Notes: generated by a model from the letters alone, not told the origin. A stretch of 64,000 bases of DNA from Salinispora mooreana (GCF_000379065.1 NZ_KB900614.1:3498892-3562891), one strand, 5' to 3'; positions 8,084-19,578 are shown, counted from the first letter of the stretch. Program-made: numbers and translations.

Positions 8084-8162
8084 CCGCCGCGTCGCGACGC
8101 GGCGGCGAGAGCAAGGATAGCGGCTCCCCCTGACGTAGCCGCAACCGGGTACCGTCAGGGGG
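8084..8162. promoter_or_regulatory. Palindromes between tRNA-Tyr and yajQ
   Basis: 8084-8105 is a perfect 22-bp palindrome just upstream of tRNA-Tyr, probably in its 5' leader. A second inverted repeat has ten-base arms at 8126-8135 and 8153-8162 with a 17-base loop. Both lie between divergent transcription units, so they may affect tRNA leader processing, the yajQ leader, or a bound regulator. The sequence is certain; the role is not. Confidence 0.5.
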
Positions 8163-8223
8163 CGTACGGCTGGTCCGTAATGCACGTAACAGGACAGACC
8201 GCCAGGACAACAGGAGTATCAGC

Positions 8224-8718
8224 ATGGCAGCCAACCCGTCGTTCGACATCGTGAGCAAGGTCGACCGTCAGGAGGTCGACAACGCCCTCCGCCAGACGGA
8301 GCGGGAGCTCTCGACGCGGTTCGACTTCCGGGGCACCGGCGCCGAAATCTCCTGGACTGGCGAGGAGGCGATCAGCCTTCGGGCGGAGACCGAGGAGCGG
8401 GTCCGAGCCGCGCTGGATGTCTTCAAGGAGAAGCTGGTCAAGCGGAGCATCTCGCTGAAATCGCTGGACGCCGGGGACCCTCGCGCGTCGGGTAAGGAGT
8501 TCAGGGTCGACTGCAAGGTGATCCAGGGCATCGAGACGGACAAGGCCAAGGCCATCAGTAAGAAGATCCGCGACGAGGGCCCGAAGGGCGTCCAGGCGCA
8601 GATCCAGGGTGACCAACTCCGCGTGACCGGCAAGAAGAAGGACGACCTGCAGGCCATCATCGCCATGCTGAAGGGCGAGGACTTCGGCGTGGCACTTCAG
8701 TTCACCAACTACCGGTAA
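8224..8718 (+). CDS. YajQ-family nucleotide/cyclic-di-GMP-binding protein
   Basis: A 164-residue protein spanning the full YajQ family length: N-terminal [17 protein letters not shown], then [15 protein letters not shown], and the C-terminal [14 protein letters not shown] ending in FTNYR. Members adopt two RNA-recognition-like folds; some bind cyclic di-GMP and others have been linked to nucleic-acid or nucleotide binding. The cellular role in actinobacteria is not established. ATG 8224 has AGGAG seven bases upstream. It is a single gene, followed by a strong hairpin. Confidence 0.92.
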   Translation: MAANPSFDIVSKVDRQEVDNALRQTERELSTRFDFRGTGAEISWTGEEAISLRAETEERVRAALDVFKEKLVKRSISLKSLDAGDPRASGKEFRVDCKVIQGIETDKAKAISKKIRDEGPKGVQAQIQGDQLRVTGKKKDDLQAIIAMLKGEDFGVALQFTNYR

Positions 8719-8724
8719 GGAGGC

Positions 8725-8751
8725 GCGCCGGCCTGGCGACCAGGCCGGCGC
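8725..8751 (+). terminator. Hairpin terminator after yajQ
   Basis: Perfect 12-bp arms (8725-8736, 8740-8751) with a three-base loop begin seven bases after the yajQ stop codon. Confidence 0.8.
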
Positions 8752-8857
8752 ACCTTATCATCTGGGCAGACGTCGTCACCGCGCTCGTCGATGTTCGCTC
8801 CCGATCACCATCCTGACGGCCTGACGACGGCCTGACCGCCCGTTGAGCCCACTACCG

Positions 8858-9577
8858 TCAGTGATCCGGGCCTACGACCTGCTCGAAGTGAAACTCACGG
8901 ATACAGCAGTCCCGCGGTTGACTGACTGCGAAGAGAACACAATCCACAACAGATTGTGCCGCCAGATTGTCGGAGGCCGTCCGTGGACCATGTTGCACGA
9001 AGTCCGGCGGAAAGAGGGAGATGACTCGGATTCCTTCGGCCCGTAGTCGATGGGACATGATCTCGGCGAAGCCGGCCTGGGCGCGCTTGGCGGCGTAGAA
9101 CGCGGGATGGGCCGCCGAACGGTGGTGGCCAACCTCGCCGCAGGCAGAAATCATGTTGACGATGTCCGGCCGCGGTGACGCTCGCAGCAGCGCCAGCAGG
9201 TGTTTGGTCAGCAGGACCGTACCGGTCGCGGCGCCGCCAATCGTGGCGATGATGTGGTTGTCCTCAGCGTCGCCGAGGTCCACACCGTGCAGGTAACCAG
9301 CACCATTGTTGACCAGGACGTCGAGGCGGTCGGTGCGGTCGGTCAGCGCCGCTGCGAACGCGCGTACCGAGTCGGGGCTGGTCAGGTCACAGCCGAAGGC
9401 TTCGCCGCTCCCCCGCCCACGCTGGCGGATCGATTCCGTGGTGCGCCTGGCTGCCGCCTCGTCGCGGGCGGAGACAAACACCTGCGCACCGTGCTCAGCA
9501 AAGGCGGTCGCCAGGAGGCGTCCGGAGTCGCGCCCGGCGCCGGTAACAGCAACCCGTAGTCCGTCGAGATTCACCAC
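8858..9577 (-). CDS. Short-chain dehydrogenase/reductase
   Basis: A 239-residue Rossmann-fold SDR. The catalytic Tyr-Lys pair is present (FYAAKRAQAGF), with a preceding serine in MISACGEV. The cofactor motif reads TGAGRDSGR, so the second glycine of the classical TGxxxGxG is replaced, and the usual NNAG appears as NNGAG; both suggest a divergent but probably active enzyme. SARDEAAARR after strand 2 has arginine, consistent with NADP(H). GTG 9577 is the start and may be leaderless. Substrate unknown. It is divergent from the DUF1275 gene. Confidence 0.85.
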   Translation of the reverse strand: MVNLDGLRVAVTGAGRDSGRLLATAFAEHGAQVFVSARDEAAARRTTESIRQRGRGSGEAFGCDLTSPDSVRAFAAALTDRTDRLDVLVNNGAGYLHGVDLGDAEDNHIIATIGGAATGTVLLTKHLLALLRASPRPDIVNMISACGEVGHHRSAAHPAFYAAKRAQAGFAEIMSHRLRAEGIRVISLFPPDFVQHGPRTASDNLAAQSVVDCVLFAVSQPRDCCIREFHFEQVVGPDH

Positions 9578-9611
9578 AAGATCAGAACAGTTGAAGCTGA
9601 CGTGATGTCAA
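9577..9611 (-). promoter_or_regulatory. Possible leaderless promoter of the SDR gene
   Basis: On the minus strand TTGACA (9611-9606) is followed after 16 bases by TGTTCT (9589-9584), and the GTG start lies seven bases further on, so the transcript would begin at the start codon. The -35 element also forms a TGAC/GTCA inverted repeat (9598-9610). The -10 match is weak. Confidence 0.35.
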
Positions 9612-9738
9612 GAGTGGGTCGCCGGTGGCGCCCCTTCGGATATGCCCATGCCCGGTCCGGAGCATGAAAGCCGACGACGGGGGAAGAAGCGATCCCGGCG
9701 ATGGCCGTGAAAGGCGACGGGCCGGGAAGGGCAGCCGG

Positions 9739-10575
9739 ATGCGGGTGGCGGGAGTACAGGACGCGAAGTTCGTCCACCCGGACCTGTCGCACCGGGCCGT
9801 GGCGCGTCTCCTCGTCGTACTCTCCGCCTCCTCCGGCTGCCTCGACGTGTTCTGTGTGACCCAGCTCGGTGGGTTCTTCGCCAGCGTGATCACCGGCAAC
9901 CTGGTCCAGCTCGGCCACAATCTGGTCGCCGTCGACCCTCGCCTGCTCAGCGGTGGGTCCGTTGCGGTCGGCGGCTACGCGGTCGGCGTGGCCGCCGGCA
10001 CCCTACCGCTGCGCCACGCCGGGCTGGGCTGGCGTTCCCGCACCCAACTGGTCACCGCGGCCCAGGTGCTGATCCTGGTCGGGGTGGCGGGTGGCTGGTG
10101 GGCCACCGGAGGGCGGCCCGGATACCCCGCCTCCCTGGTTCTGCTCTTCGCCGCCGCGACGGCCAGCGGGATACAGAGCGTGGTGACGATCAGCTCCGGG
10201 ATACCCCACGCCACCACGACGTACCTCACCGGATCGCTCACCTCCATCGTGCGGGGGGTGGTCTTCGACCCGCACCGGTTCGCGGCGGGTGCGGCCGGCA
10301 CGGCTCGGCTGCTGGGGCTCCTCGGCGGCGCGGTGCTCGGCGCGGTGGTGCTGCGGGTCGCGCCGCTCTGGGCGCCGGCGCTCGCCGCGGCGCTGGTGGC
10401 CGCGGTTCTGGCCACTGCGATCGCCATCAGCCGGTCGCGCCGGCTGCCGTCGCGCTCACCGGGCGAAGATGAGCAGCAGGATCACCGTGAGGATCGCGCT
10501 GATCAGCACCGAGCCGAGGCAGCCCAGGCGATTGGAGAAGAAGACGAACACGGAGGTCGTGGTACCCACCGCTGA
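9739..10575 (+). CDS. DUF1275 (YoaK-like) membrane protein
   Basis: A 278-residue membrane protein of the DUF1275 family. The hallmark N-terminal part is present: LSASSGCLDVFCVTQLGG followed by FFASVITGNLVQLG, and later SGIQSVVTISSGIPHATTTY near residue 150. Six hydrophobic segments are visible up to about residue 235. The last 40 residues are highly charged, unlike the rest, and are antisense to a tiny membrane gene; the conserved protein may have ended near SRSRRLPSR. ATG 9739 has GGAAGG eight bases upstream; ATG 9664 is an alternative. Function of the family is unknown. Confidence 0.85.
   Translation: MRVAGVQDAKFVHPDLSHRAVARLLVVLSASSGCLDVFCVTQLGGFFASVITGNLVQLGHNLVAVDPRLLSGGSVAVGGYAVGVAAGTLPLRHAGLGWRSRTQLVTAAQVLILVGVAGGWWATGGRPGYPASLVLLFAAATASGIQSVVTISSGIPHATTTYLTGSLTSIVRGVVFDPHRFAAGAAGTARLLGLLGGAVLGAVVLRVAPLWAPALAAALVAAVLATAIAISRSRRLPSRSPGEDEQQDHREDRADQHRAEAAQAIGEEDEHGGRGTHR
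10456..10551 (-). CDS. Tiny single-span membrane protein (31 aa)
   Basis: From GTG 10551 the minus strand encodes 31 residues: a short start VFVFFSNRLGCLGS, then a hydrophobic stretch of about 15 residues and a terminal Ala-Arg. GTG 10569 would add six residues. The layout (aromatic start, Asn-Arg, Gly-Cys-Leu-Gly-Ser, one membrane span) resembles very small actinobacterial membrane proteins I recall but cannot verify here. The start lacks a clear ribosome site. It lies entirely antisense to the charged tail of the DUF1275 gene and downstream of htpX on the same strand. Confidence 0.55.
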   Translation of the reverse strand: MFVFFSNRLGCLGSVLISAILTVILLLIFAR

Positions 10576-10654
10576 CTGGTTCAGGCACCGACCCGGGCGA
10601 CGGCGGCCAGGACCAGGGCCGCGCCGGAGGAGTCGGTGCCTGAACCGAGCCGGT

Positions 10655-11524
10655 TCAGCGGTACTGGATCGGCCCGGCGCTGCCGGCCATCTGCTCCAGC
10701 CGGGCGACCCGCTCCTCCATCCGGGGGTGGGTGGAGAAGAGCGCCGCCATGCCGCCGCCCTTGAACGGGTTGTCGATCATCAGGTGGGCGGCGCTGGTGA
10801 GCTGCCCCTGCGGCGGCAGCGGGCGCGCCTGGGTGCCCTTGTGAATCTTCCGGAGGGCGCTGGCCAACGCCAACGGGTCTCGGGTGAGCTGAGCGCCGGA
10901 GGCATCCGCCTGGAATTCGCGGCTACGGCCGATCGCAAGCTGGATCAGCGTGGCCGCGATCGGCCCCAGGATCATGGTCAACAGCAGCACCACCGGGTTG
11001 CGCCCCTCCTCGTCGTCACCCCCGAGCCGGATGAAGAACGCCAGGTTGGCCAACGCGGTGATGATGCCGGCCAGGCCGGCGGCCACGCTGGAGATGAGAA
11101 TGTCCCGGTTGTAGACGTGCGACAGCTCGTGCCCGATGACTCCACGCAACTCGCGATAGTCGAGGATCTCGACGATCCCCTGGGTGACGCAGACGGCCGC
11201 GTTCTGCGGGTTCCGACCGGTCGCGAACGCGTTGGGCTGTCTGGTCGGGCTCACGTAGAGCCGAGGCATCGGTTGCCGGGCCTCGCCGGCCAGTTCCCGC
11301 ACCATCTGGTAGAGCTCGGGGAACTGTGCCTCACTGACCGGTTGCGCCCGCATCGCACGTAGCGCGAGCTTGTCGGAGTAGAAGTAGCTGACGCCGTTCA
11401 TCCCCAGCGAGATGACGACGGCGATGACCAGTCCGCCACTGCCGCCGAACCAGTAGCCCACCGCCAGGATCAGGGCGGTGAGCAGGCCGAGCAGCGCGGC
11501 GGTCTTCAGACGGTTATGGTGCAC
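10655..11524 (-). CDS. htpX: Zinc metalloprotease HtpX homologue
   Basis: A 289-residue M48-family membrane protease. Two N-terminal membrane segments are followed by the zinc site [14 protein letters not shown] (HExxH near residue 140), two more hydrophobic segments, and the third-ligand region [14 protein letters not shown]. Enzymes of this family degrade misfolded membrane proteins, with the active site in the cytoplasm. GTG 11524 is chosen because AGGAG lies five bases upstream. It follows nuoN on the same strand after a 122-bp gap, so it is probably transcribed separately. Confidence 0.93.
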   Translation of the reverse strand: MHHNRLKTAALLGLLTALILAVGYWFGGSGGLVIAVVISLGMNGVSYFYSDKLALRAMRAQPVSEAQFPELYQMVRELAGEARQPMPRLYVSPTRQPNAFATGRNPQNAAVCVTQGIVEILDYRELRGVIGHELSHVYNRDILISSVAAGLAGIITALANLAFFIRLGGDDEEGRNPVVLLLTMILGPIAATLIQLAIGRSREFQADASGAQLTRDPLALASALRKIHKGTQARPLPPQGQLTSAAHLMIDNPFKGGGMAALFSTHPRMEERVARLEQMAGSAGPIQYR

Positions 11525-11646
11525 GGTCACTCCTTCGGTGCGCGGACCGCGTCGATCCGCTGACCGGTTCAACACCACCGGTACCCGTCAACCATCCGTC
11601 ATATGGCTGTGAAATGCCTGGTAACGAGGGGTGCAGGCCCGCTGGG

Positions 11647-13248
11647 TCAGCGGGCGGCGAGGTCGAGCACGAGCTGCGGGGCGAAGCCGACCACCAGCGC
11701 CACGACCGTCGCCGCCGCCAGGACCACCGCGACTGACTTCGCCCGGACCAGCACCGCTGTCGGATCGGTCGGCACCACCTTTGGGTCGGTCGGCACCACC
11801 TTCGGACCCGTCGCCGCCGCTGCCGGGTTGGACGCAGGCACCGCCGGACCGGTCGCAGGCACCGCCGCCACCGCCGGGTCGACCGGCGCCGCTGCCGGTC
11901 GGTCGGTGGACCAGAGCGCGGCGGCGACCCGGAGGTAGTAGGCCAGGCCAAGCACCGCGTTGACCGCCACCACCAGGGCCAGCCAGCCGGCACCGCCATC
12001 AAGCAGCGACCGGACCACGGTGACCTTCGCGAAGAGCCCGGCGAGGCCGGGCGGCAGACCGGCGAGGCCGACCAGTGCCAGCGCCAGCCCCACCGCCGCC
12101 CACGGCCGGCGCCGGGCCGCGCCCCGCAACTCATCGAGGGTGCCGCCGTCCGCGCCCGCCGGTCGCAGCGCGACCACGGCCGCGAACGCCGCCAGCTCCA
12201 GGACCACGAAGAAGACCGTGTACGCCACCGCTGCCGCGTAGGCGGCGGCGCGGGCGTCGCCGGTGCGGCCCGCGGCGAGGGCCAGCGCGCCGAGCGGCGC
12301 GAGGATGTAGCCCGCCTGGGCCACCGAGGACCAAGCGAGCAGCCGCACGGTGCGACGCTGGCGCAGCGCCACCAGGTTACCGACGGTCATGGTCAACACC
12401 GCGAGCAGCGCGAGCACCGGGCCGGTGATCCGGGCCGGCAGGGCGTGCTGCACCACCGCGAGCAGGGCCACCACCCCGCCGAGCTTCGAGACCGTGGAGA
12501 GGTACGCGGCCACCGGCAGCGGCGCGCCGTCGTAGGTGGTGGGCGCCCAGGCGTGGAAGGGCACCGCCGCCACCTTGACCGTCAGCCCCACCACGACCAG
12601 CGCCACGGCGACGGTGGTCAGCGGGATGTCGAGCAGCTCCGGCTGCTCGGCGAAGAGCACCCCGAGCCGGCGGAGGTGCAGCGCACCGGTGGCCGCGTAG
12701 AGCAGGGCCGCCCCGAGCAGGGTCAGCGTCGTGGCGACCACACTGACCACGAAGAAGGTCACCGCCGCCTCGATGCTGGCCAGGCTGCCCCGGCGCAGGC
12801 CCACCAGGACGTACAACGGAAGGGTCAGGGTCTCCAGCGCCACGATCAGGGTGATCAGGTCACCGGCCGCACCGAGCGCCACCCCACCGGTCATCGAGGC
12901 GGCGAGCAGGAAACAGTACTCGCCCACCGGCGTCGCCCCGGCCCGCAGTAGCGGCCCGGAGAGCCCCAGCACGCCCAGGGTGAGCAGCGCGACGAGCACG
13001 GCGACCAGAGCAGCCCGGCCACCGAAGACGTACGAGCAGTCGGCGCCGACACAGAACGTACGACGTTCGCCGCCTCCGCCGACGAAGATCGCGCCGGCGG
13101 CCGTGGTGAGCGCACCGAGCACGGCGGCGGAGACGGTGACCCGCGTCCGCGCCACCAACAGGTCGGCGAGGAGCACCAGCACCGCCGTCCCGGCGGCCAG
13201 GTACGCCGGCAGCAGCGCCACGTTGTCGACGGTCTGCACCATGCTCAT
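11647..13248 (-). CDS. nuoN: Complex I subunit N (proton-pumping membrane arm)
   Basis: A 533-residue antiporter-like subunit of NADH:quinone oxidoreductase with about fourteen membrane segments. The family's glutamate in helix 5 lies in LIVALETLTLPLYVL and the central lysine in GLTVKVAAVPFHAWAP. Unusual is a 50-residue Pro/Ala/Thr-rich linker (about residues 448-497, including PTDPKVVPTDPT) inserted before the last helix. ATG 13248 has GGAGG close upstream. It is the last gene of the I-J-K-L-M-N block, 19 bp after nuoM. Confidence 0.93.
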   Translation of the reverse strand: MSMVQTVDNVALLPAYLAAGTAVLVLLADLLVARTRVTVSAAVLGALTTAAGAIFVGGGGERRTFCVGADCSYVFGGRAALVAVLVALLTLGVLGLSGPLLRAGATPVGEYCFLLAASMTGGVALGAAGDLITLIVALETLTLPLYVLVGLRRGSLASIEAAVTFFVVSVVATTLTLLGAALLYAATGALHLRRLGVLFAEQPELLDIPLTTVAVALVVVGLTVKVAAVPFHAWAPTTYDGAPLPVAAYLSTVSKLGGVVALLAVVQHALPARITGPVLALLAVLTMTVGNLVALRQRRTVRLLAWSSVAQAGYILAPLGALALAAGRTGDARAAAYAAAVAYTVFFVVLELAAFAAVVALRPAGADGGTLDELRGAARRRPWAAVGLALALVGLAGLPPGLAGLFAKVTVVRSLLDGGAGWLALVVAVNAVLGLAYYLRVAAALWSTDRPAAAPVDPAVAAVPATGPAVPASNPAAAATGPKVVPTDPKVVPTDPTAVLVRAKSVAVVLAAATVVALVVGFAPQLVLDLAAR

Positions 13249-13267
13249 GCCCGTACCTCCACCCAGC

Positions 13268-14775
<1,508 letters not shown>

Positions 14776-14779
<4 letters not shown>

Positions 14780-16725
14780 GCGTCGCCTCCGATCAGCACC
14801 GCCGCCAGCCCGATGAGCAGCGCGCCGGCCAGCACACCGGCCGCGGCCCGGGGCAGCGTGGCGCGGTGCCACGCCGCCAGCCCGCCCCCGAGCCACCAGG
14901 CGACCCGACCGCTGCCGGTGACCGCACCGTCCACCACCACCTCGTCGGCGGTACGCGCGCCAGCGGCGAGCCGGCCGATCGGGCGTACCACCAGGGTGTG
15001 CTGGAGGTCGTCGAGCCAGAACGCCCGGGCGCTGAGCGGTCGCAGCCGGCCCAGCAGCACGGCCGGGTCATCGGCGGGATCTCGCCGCCAACGGGCCCAG
15101 GCGAGCCCCGCCCCGAGCGCCAGCAGGACAAGCGGCAGCAGCACGGTCGGGCCGAGGTGCACCAGCGGATCGGCGGGCAGCAGCTCCACGGGGCGCTCCC
15201 GGGTGGCCGGCCCGTACGGTTCGAGCCACCCGGCGAAGGCTCCGGAGAATCCGGCCAGACCGAGCAGCGCCGCCGGGGCGGTCAGCAGCAGCACCGGCCA
15301 GCGCATCACCGCGGGCGGGTCGTGCGGCTGACGCAGCGGGCTGCGGGGCGCGCCGAAGAAGGTCCGCAGCAGCAGCCGGGTGGCGTACCCGGCGGTGAGG
15401 GCGACCCCGGCCAGCCCGGCCAGCCACACCGACCAGCTCACCCAGGCCGGGGCGGGGCCGCCGTGCCGGGCGGCTTCCTCGGCGGCGTACAGCACGGAGT
15501 CCTTACTGAAGAAGCCGGACAGCGGTGGCAGCCCGGCCAGCGCGCCGAGGCCGACCAGCATGGACCAGAAGGTCACCGGCATCGTCCGGCGCAGGCCACC
15601 GAGCTGGGACATCAGCGCGGTACCCGCGGCGTGGATCACCGCCCCGGCGGCGAGGAAGAGCAGCGCCTTGAACGCGGCGTGGGTGAGCAGGTGGAACAGG
15701 GCCGCCGCGGGCGCGCCCACGGCCAGCGCACCGGTCAGGTAGCCGAGCTGGGAGACCGTTGACCAGGCGAGGACCCGCTTGAGGTCGTCCTGGGCGATGG
15801 CGGCGAACGCGCCGAGCAGCAGGGTGATCGAGGCCAGCACGCCGAGCACCGCCAGGGCGACCGGCACCTGCACGAAGAGGGGGAAGAGCCGGGCGACGAC
15901 GTAGACCCCGGCGGCCACCATGGTCGCCGCGTGGATCAGCGCGGAGATCGGGGTGGGGCCGGCCATCGCGTCGGGCAGCCAGGTGTGCAACGGGAACTGG
16001 GCGCTCTTGCCGGCCACCCCGGCGAGCAACAGCAGGCAGGCGGCGGTGAGCAGGCCGGTGGCGTGGTCGTGGCCGAGCACGTCGGCGATCCGGAAGCTGC
16101 CCGCGGAGACACCGAGCAGCGCGATCCCGAGCAGGAAGCCGACGTCACCCACCCGGGTGACCAAGAAGGCCTTCATCGCGGCGCCGGGTGCTGCGGGCAG
16201 CCGTCGCTCATGGGCGATCAGGAGGTACGAGCAGAGGCCCATCACCTCCCAGCCGACCAGCAGCAGGATGAGGTCTCCGGCGACCACCACCAGCAGCATC
16301 GCGGCGGTGAAGAGGCTGATCTGGGCCGCGTACGGCGGGTAGCGGTGGTCGACGTCCACCTCGTCGTGCGGGCCGCGCCGGAGGTAGCCGATCGAGTAGA
16401 CCTGCACCGCGAGGGCCACCGCGGCGACGGCGACCGCCACCAGCGCCACCGTCGAGTCCAGCCGGACGCCGAGGGTGACCGTCAGGTCGCCGAAGTCGAT
16501 CCAGGTCCGGGTGGCCTCGGCCGGGGCGTCGAGGGTGACCAGCAGGGCGACGGCGAGGAGCAACGACAGGGCCGCGCCGGTCGTCCCGAGGGTGATCGCC
16601 GCCCGGCGGGCCCGTCGCCGCGCCGCACCGGCGTGCGGGGAAGCCGGCGGCAGCAGGAGGCCGAGCAGGCCGGTCACCAGGGGTACGGCCGGCAGCAGCG
16701 TGCCGAGCAGGACGGGCCTGGTCAC
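14776..16725 (-). CDS. nuoL: Complex I subunit L (proton-pumping membrane arm)
   Basis: A 649-residue protein with the two parts of NuoL: an antiporter-like core (LLVGWEVMGLCSYLLI with the conserved glutamate; KSAQFPLHTWLPDAM with the pump lysine; LIHAATMVAAGVYVVAR) and a C-terminal segment that in complex I forms the long lateral helix. It starts at GTG 16725, in a four-base GTGA overlap with the nuoK stop. Full length for the family. Confidence 0.95.
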
Positions 16726-17069
16726 CGGTCTGCCTCCCCAGGGGTGGCCGCCGTGGCGGGCGGGGGCTCGGCCAGCGGCACCTCGTCCACGGCCACGCTG
16801 GCGCGCAGCCGGTAGAGCTGCAGCACGATGGCCAGCCCGACGCCCACCTCGGCGGCGGCCAGCACGATCACGAACAGCGCGAAGACCTGGCCGCCGTGCG
16901 GCAGTTGGGATCGAACCGTGGTGTCGGCGGTGACCAGGATCAGGTTCACCGCGTTCAGCATCAACTCGACCGCGATCAGCACCAGGACGGCGTTGCGCCG
17001 GCGCAGCACCCCGTACGTGCCGAGCCCGAACAGCAGGGCGGCGGTGACGTAGGGGATGACCGGCCTCAC
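16722..17069 (-). CDS. nuoK: Complex I subunit K
   Basis: A 115-residue protein with three membrane helices. The second helix has the conserved glutamate of the membrane-arm proton path (LVLIAVELMLNAVNLILV) and the third has a second one (VLAAAEVGVGLAIVLQLYR). The C-terminus is extended by about 20 Pro/Ala-rich residues compared with short NuoK proteins. GTG 17069 overlaps the nuoJ stop by four bases. Confidence 0.94.
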   Translation of the reverse strand: MRPVIPYVTAALLFGLGTYGVLRRRNAVLVLIAVELMLNAVNLILVTADTTVRSQLPHGGQVFALFVIVLAAAEVGVGLAIVLQLYRLRASVAVDEVPLAEPPPATAATPGEADR

Positions 17070-17629
17070 CGGGACCGCCTGCCCTCGGCGGAGGCCTCGT
17101 CCGCCCCGCTGACGCCGGCCTGGTCCACCGGTGACCGTCCGATGTCCGGGCGGGACAGGATGATCGCCCCCACCAGGGCGGCGAGCAGCAGCACCGAGAG
17201 CACCTCGAAGGGCAGCACCCAACTGCCGAAGATCTGCTCCCCGATCCGTTCGGCGCTGCCCGCCGTGGGCAGCGGCACCGACGACCACCGGTACGCGTCC
17301 ACCAGCAGCGCGGCCAGCCCGAGCCCGGTGCCGCCGCCGATCAGGGCCGCCGGCCAGCCCGGCCGGTCCAGGTCGGTGGAGGCGCCGATCGGAGCACGGG
17401 TGAGCATCACCGCGAAGAGCAGCAACACCACCACCGCCCCCACGTAGATCAGCACCTGCACCCAGGCGACCAGCTCGGCAGTGAGGACCAGGTACATCCC
17501 GGCCACGGCGGCGAGGCAGAGCACCAGGTAGAGGCCGGCCCGGACCAGGTGTCGGGTGGTCACCGCCAGGGCGCCGGAGCCGACCGCCAGCGCGCCCAGG
17601 GCGAGCAGCAGCGCGTCGGTGCCGGTCAC
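17066..17629 (-). CDS. nuoJ: Complex I subunit J
   Basis: A 187-residue membrane protein with five hydrophobic segments. The third carries the conserved pattern [20 protein letters not shown] expected of NuoJ, whose helix 3 contains the pi-bulge that rotates during turnover. GTG 17629 overlaps the nuoI stop as GTGA. The C-terminal 25 residues are polar. Length is normal for the family. Confidence 0.94.
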   Translation of the reverse strand: MTGTDALLLALGALAVGSGALAVTTRHLVRAGLYLVLCLAAVAGMYLVLTAELVAWVQVLIYVGAVVVLLLFAVMLTRAPIGASTDLDRPGWPAALIGGGTGLGLAALLVDAYRWSSVPLPTAGSAERIGEQIFGSWVLPFEVLSVLLLAALVGAIILSRPDIGRSPVDQAGVSGADEASAEGRRSR

Positions 17630-18291
17630 GGGGTCGGGCCTTCCCCGGTGGCATTCTCCCCGGCTGGTCGCGTCCCGGGGCGGGGCGGTGGACGTTCGGC
17701 GGAGTGGGGCGGGGCGGCCGTGGGGCGTTCGGCGGGGTTGGCCGGGATCGCGGCCTTACGCGCGGCGGCGGTCTCTTCCTTGGCCGGCTCGCCGTTCGGG
17801 TCGTGCACCGGCGGCGGCGGGACGGTGCCCACCCACTCGCCCAGGTGTTCCTTGTCGTGCAGGAGGTCCTTGATGTCGTACTCGGCGTACTCGAACTCCG
17901 GGGACCAGTAGAGCGCGTCGAACGGGCAGACCTCGATGCAGATCCCGCAGTACATGCAGAGCGAGAAGTCGATGTCGAACCGGTCCAGCACGTTGCGCTG
18001 GCGGGGGCGAGCCGCCCCGGGCACCACCACCTCCTCCTTGTGCGAGTCGATGTAGATGCACCAGTCCGGACACTCGCGGGCGCACAGCATGCAGACCGTG
18101 CAGTTCTCCTCGACCAGCGCGATCACGCCGCGCGAGCGCGGCGGCAAGGCCGGGGCGACATCCGGGTACTGCTGGGTGGCCGAGCGGCGGGTCATCGTCT
18201 TCAGCGTGACCGCGAGGCCCTTGACCAGGCCCGCGCCGGGCAGGCTGCGCTCACCGTCGGCCGGGTCGCTGCGCTCGCTGGGGTCGGTCAT
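17626..18291 (-). CDS. nuoI: Complex I subunit I, 2x[4Fe-4S] ferredoxin-like
   Basis: A 221-residue protein with both iron-sulfur motifs of Nuo[13 protein letters not shown] near residue 66 and [12 protein letters not shown] near residue 111. These bind clusters N6a and N6b that pass electrons towards N2 in NuoB. A Pro-rich tail of about 60 residues follows the conserved domain. ATG 18291 is preferred; ATG 18300 would add three residues. It opens the I-J-K-L-M-N block and is divergent from the thioltransferase gene. Confidence 0.94.
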   Translation of the reverse strand: MTDPSERSDPADGERSLPGAGLVKGLAVTLKTMTRRSATQQYPDVAPALPPRSRGVIALVEENCTVCMLCARECPDWCIYIDSHKEEVVVPGAARPRQRNVLDRFDIDFSLCMYCGICIEVCPFDALYWSPEFEYAEYDIKDLLHDKEHLGEWVGTVPPPPVHDPNGEPAKEETAAARKAAIPANPAERPTAAPPHSAERPPPRPGTRPAGENATGEGPTP

Positions 18292-18516
18292 GCCGACCAT
18301 CCTGCCCTGTGCCCCCCGGCGGGCGCGACCACCACCCGATGCGGAGTGCGGCGGGCGGCGATCATCGGCCGCGGCGGCCGTTGCTGCTGTCGGACGCGGC
18401 CGACGGCGACCCATCGGTCGGGCGAGGCGTGGCCGGGTTACGGCGCGACGCTTCGCGCGCCGTCTGATCCGGCGATGATGGGTGGTGGGCGCATCGCGAC
18501 GACCAGAGGGGGCGGC

Positions 18517-19578
18517 GTGACCGAGGGCGCGACGGCGGGCAGCGGCGAGGCGGCGCTGCGCCGCACCGGCGGGAGGTACGTCGAGCCGGGCGGTGAGTTC
18601 ACCCGGGATCAGCGCTACATCGCCACCCGGATCACCGCCGACGGTGAAGACGGCTGGCCGGTGGAGCCGGGGCGGTACCGACTGGCGGTGAGTCGCGCCT
18701 GCCCGTGGGCGAACCGGCTGGTCATCGTCCGACGACTACTCGGGCTGGAGGGCGTCCTCTCGATGGCGATCGCGGGCCCGACCCACGACCGGCGAAGCTG
18801 GAGCTTCGACCTCGACCCCGGCGGGCGGGATCCGGTGCTCGACATCGAACGGCTCGCGGACGCCTACTTCGCGCGCTTCCCCGGCTACGACCGCGGGATC
18901 ACGGTCCCCGCGATCATCGACGTGCCGACCGGGCAGGTGGTGACCAACGACTTCGCGCAGATGAGTCTCGACCTGTCCACCGAGTGGACCGCGTACCACC
19001 GCGACGGGGCACCGGAGCTCTACCCGCAGCGGCTCCGGGACGAGATCGACGAGGTGAACGCGGTGGTCTTCGCCGATGTCAACAACGGGGTCTACCGGTG
19101 CGGCTTCGCCGGCAGCCAGTCGGCGTACGACCGGGCGTACCGGCGGCTGTTCGACCGGCTGGACTGGCTGAGCGACCGGCTCGCCGAACGCCGCTACCTG
19201 GTCGGCGAGACGATCACCGAGGCGGACGTACGGCTGTTCACCACGCTGGTCCGCTTCGACCCGGTCTACCACGGCCACTTCACGTGCAACCGCAGCAAGT
19301 TGACCGAGATGCCGGTGCTCTGGGCGTACGCCCGGGACCTGTTCCAGACCCCCGGATTCGGCGACACCATCGACTTCGATCACATCAAGCGGCACTACTA
19401 CGAGGTGCACGGGGACCTCAACCCGACCGGGATCGTCCCGCTCGGCCCGGACCTGGCGAACTGGCTGACCCCGCACGGACGGGGGGAGCTGGGTGGTCGC
19501 CCCTTCGGCGACGGCACCGCCCCACCGCCGCCCCCACCGGCCGAGCGGGTCGACCCCGCACACACCCCACTGCGCTGA
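18517..19578 (+). CDS. Xi-class glutathione transferase-like / hydroquinone reductase-like protein
   Basis: A 353-residue thioredoxin-fold transferase of the ECM4/YqjG (glutathionyl-hydroquinone reductase) family. The N-terminal catalytic motif ACPWANR carries the nucleophilic cysteine (Cys62), a VPAIID cis-proline segment follows, and an all-helical C-terminal domain contains [20 protein letters not shown]. Family enzymes remove a thiol from quinone adducts. As actinobacteria make mycothiol rather than glutathione, the thiol partner here is uncertain. GTG 18517 has GAGGGGG upstream. It lies inside the gap that splits the nuo locus. Confidence 0.85.
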   Translation: MTEGATAGSGEAALRRTGGRYVEPGGEFTRDQRYIATRITADGEDGWPVEPGRYRLAVSRACPWANRLVIVRRLLGLEGVLSMAIAGPTHDRRSWSFDLDPGGRDPVLDIERLADAYFARFPGYDRGITVPAIIDVPTGQVVTNDFAQMSLDLSTEWTAYHRDGAPELYPQRLRDEIDEVNAVVFADVNNGVYRCGFAGSQSAYDRAYRRLFDRLDWLSDRLAERRYLVGETITEADVRLFTTLVRFDPVYHGHFTCNRSKLTEMPVLWAYARDLFQTPGFGDTIDFDHIKRHYYEVHGDLNPTGIVPLGPDLANWLTPHGRGELGGRPFGDGTAPPPPPPAERVDPAHTPLR

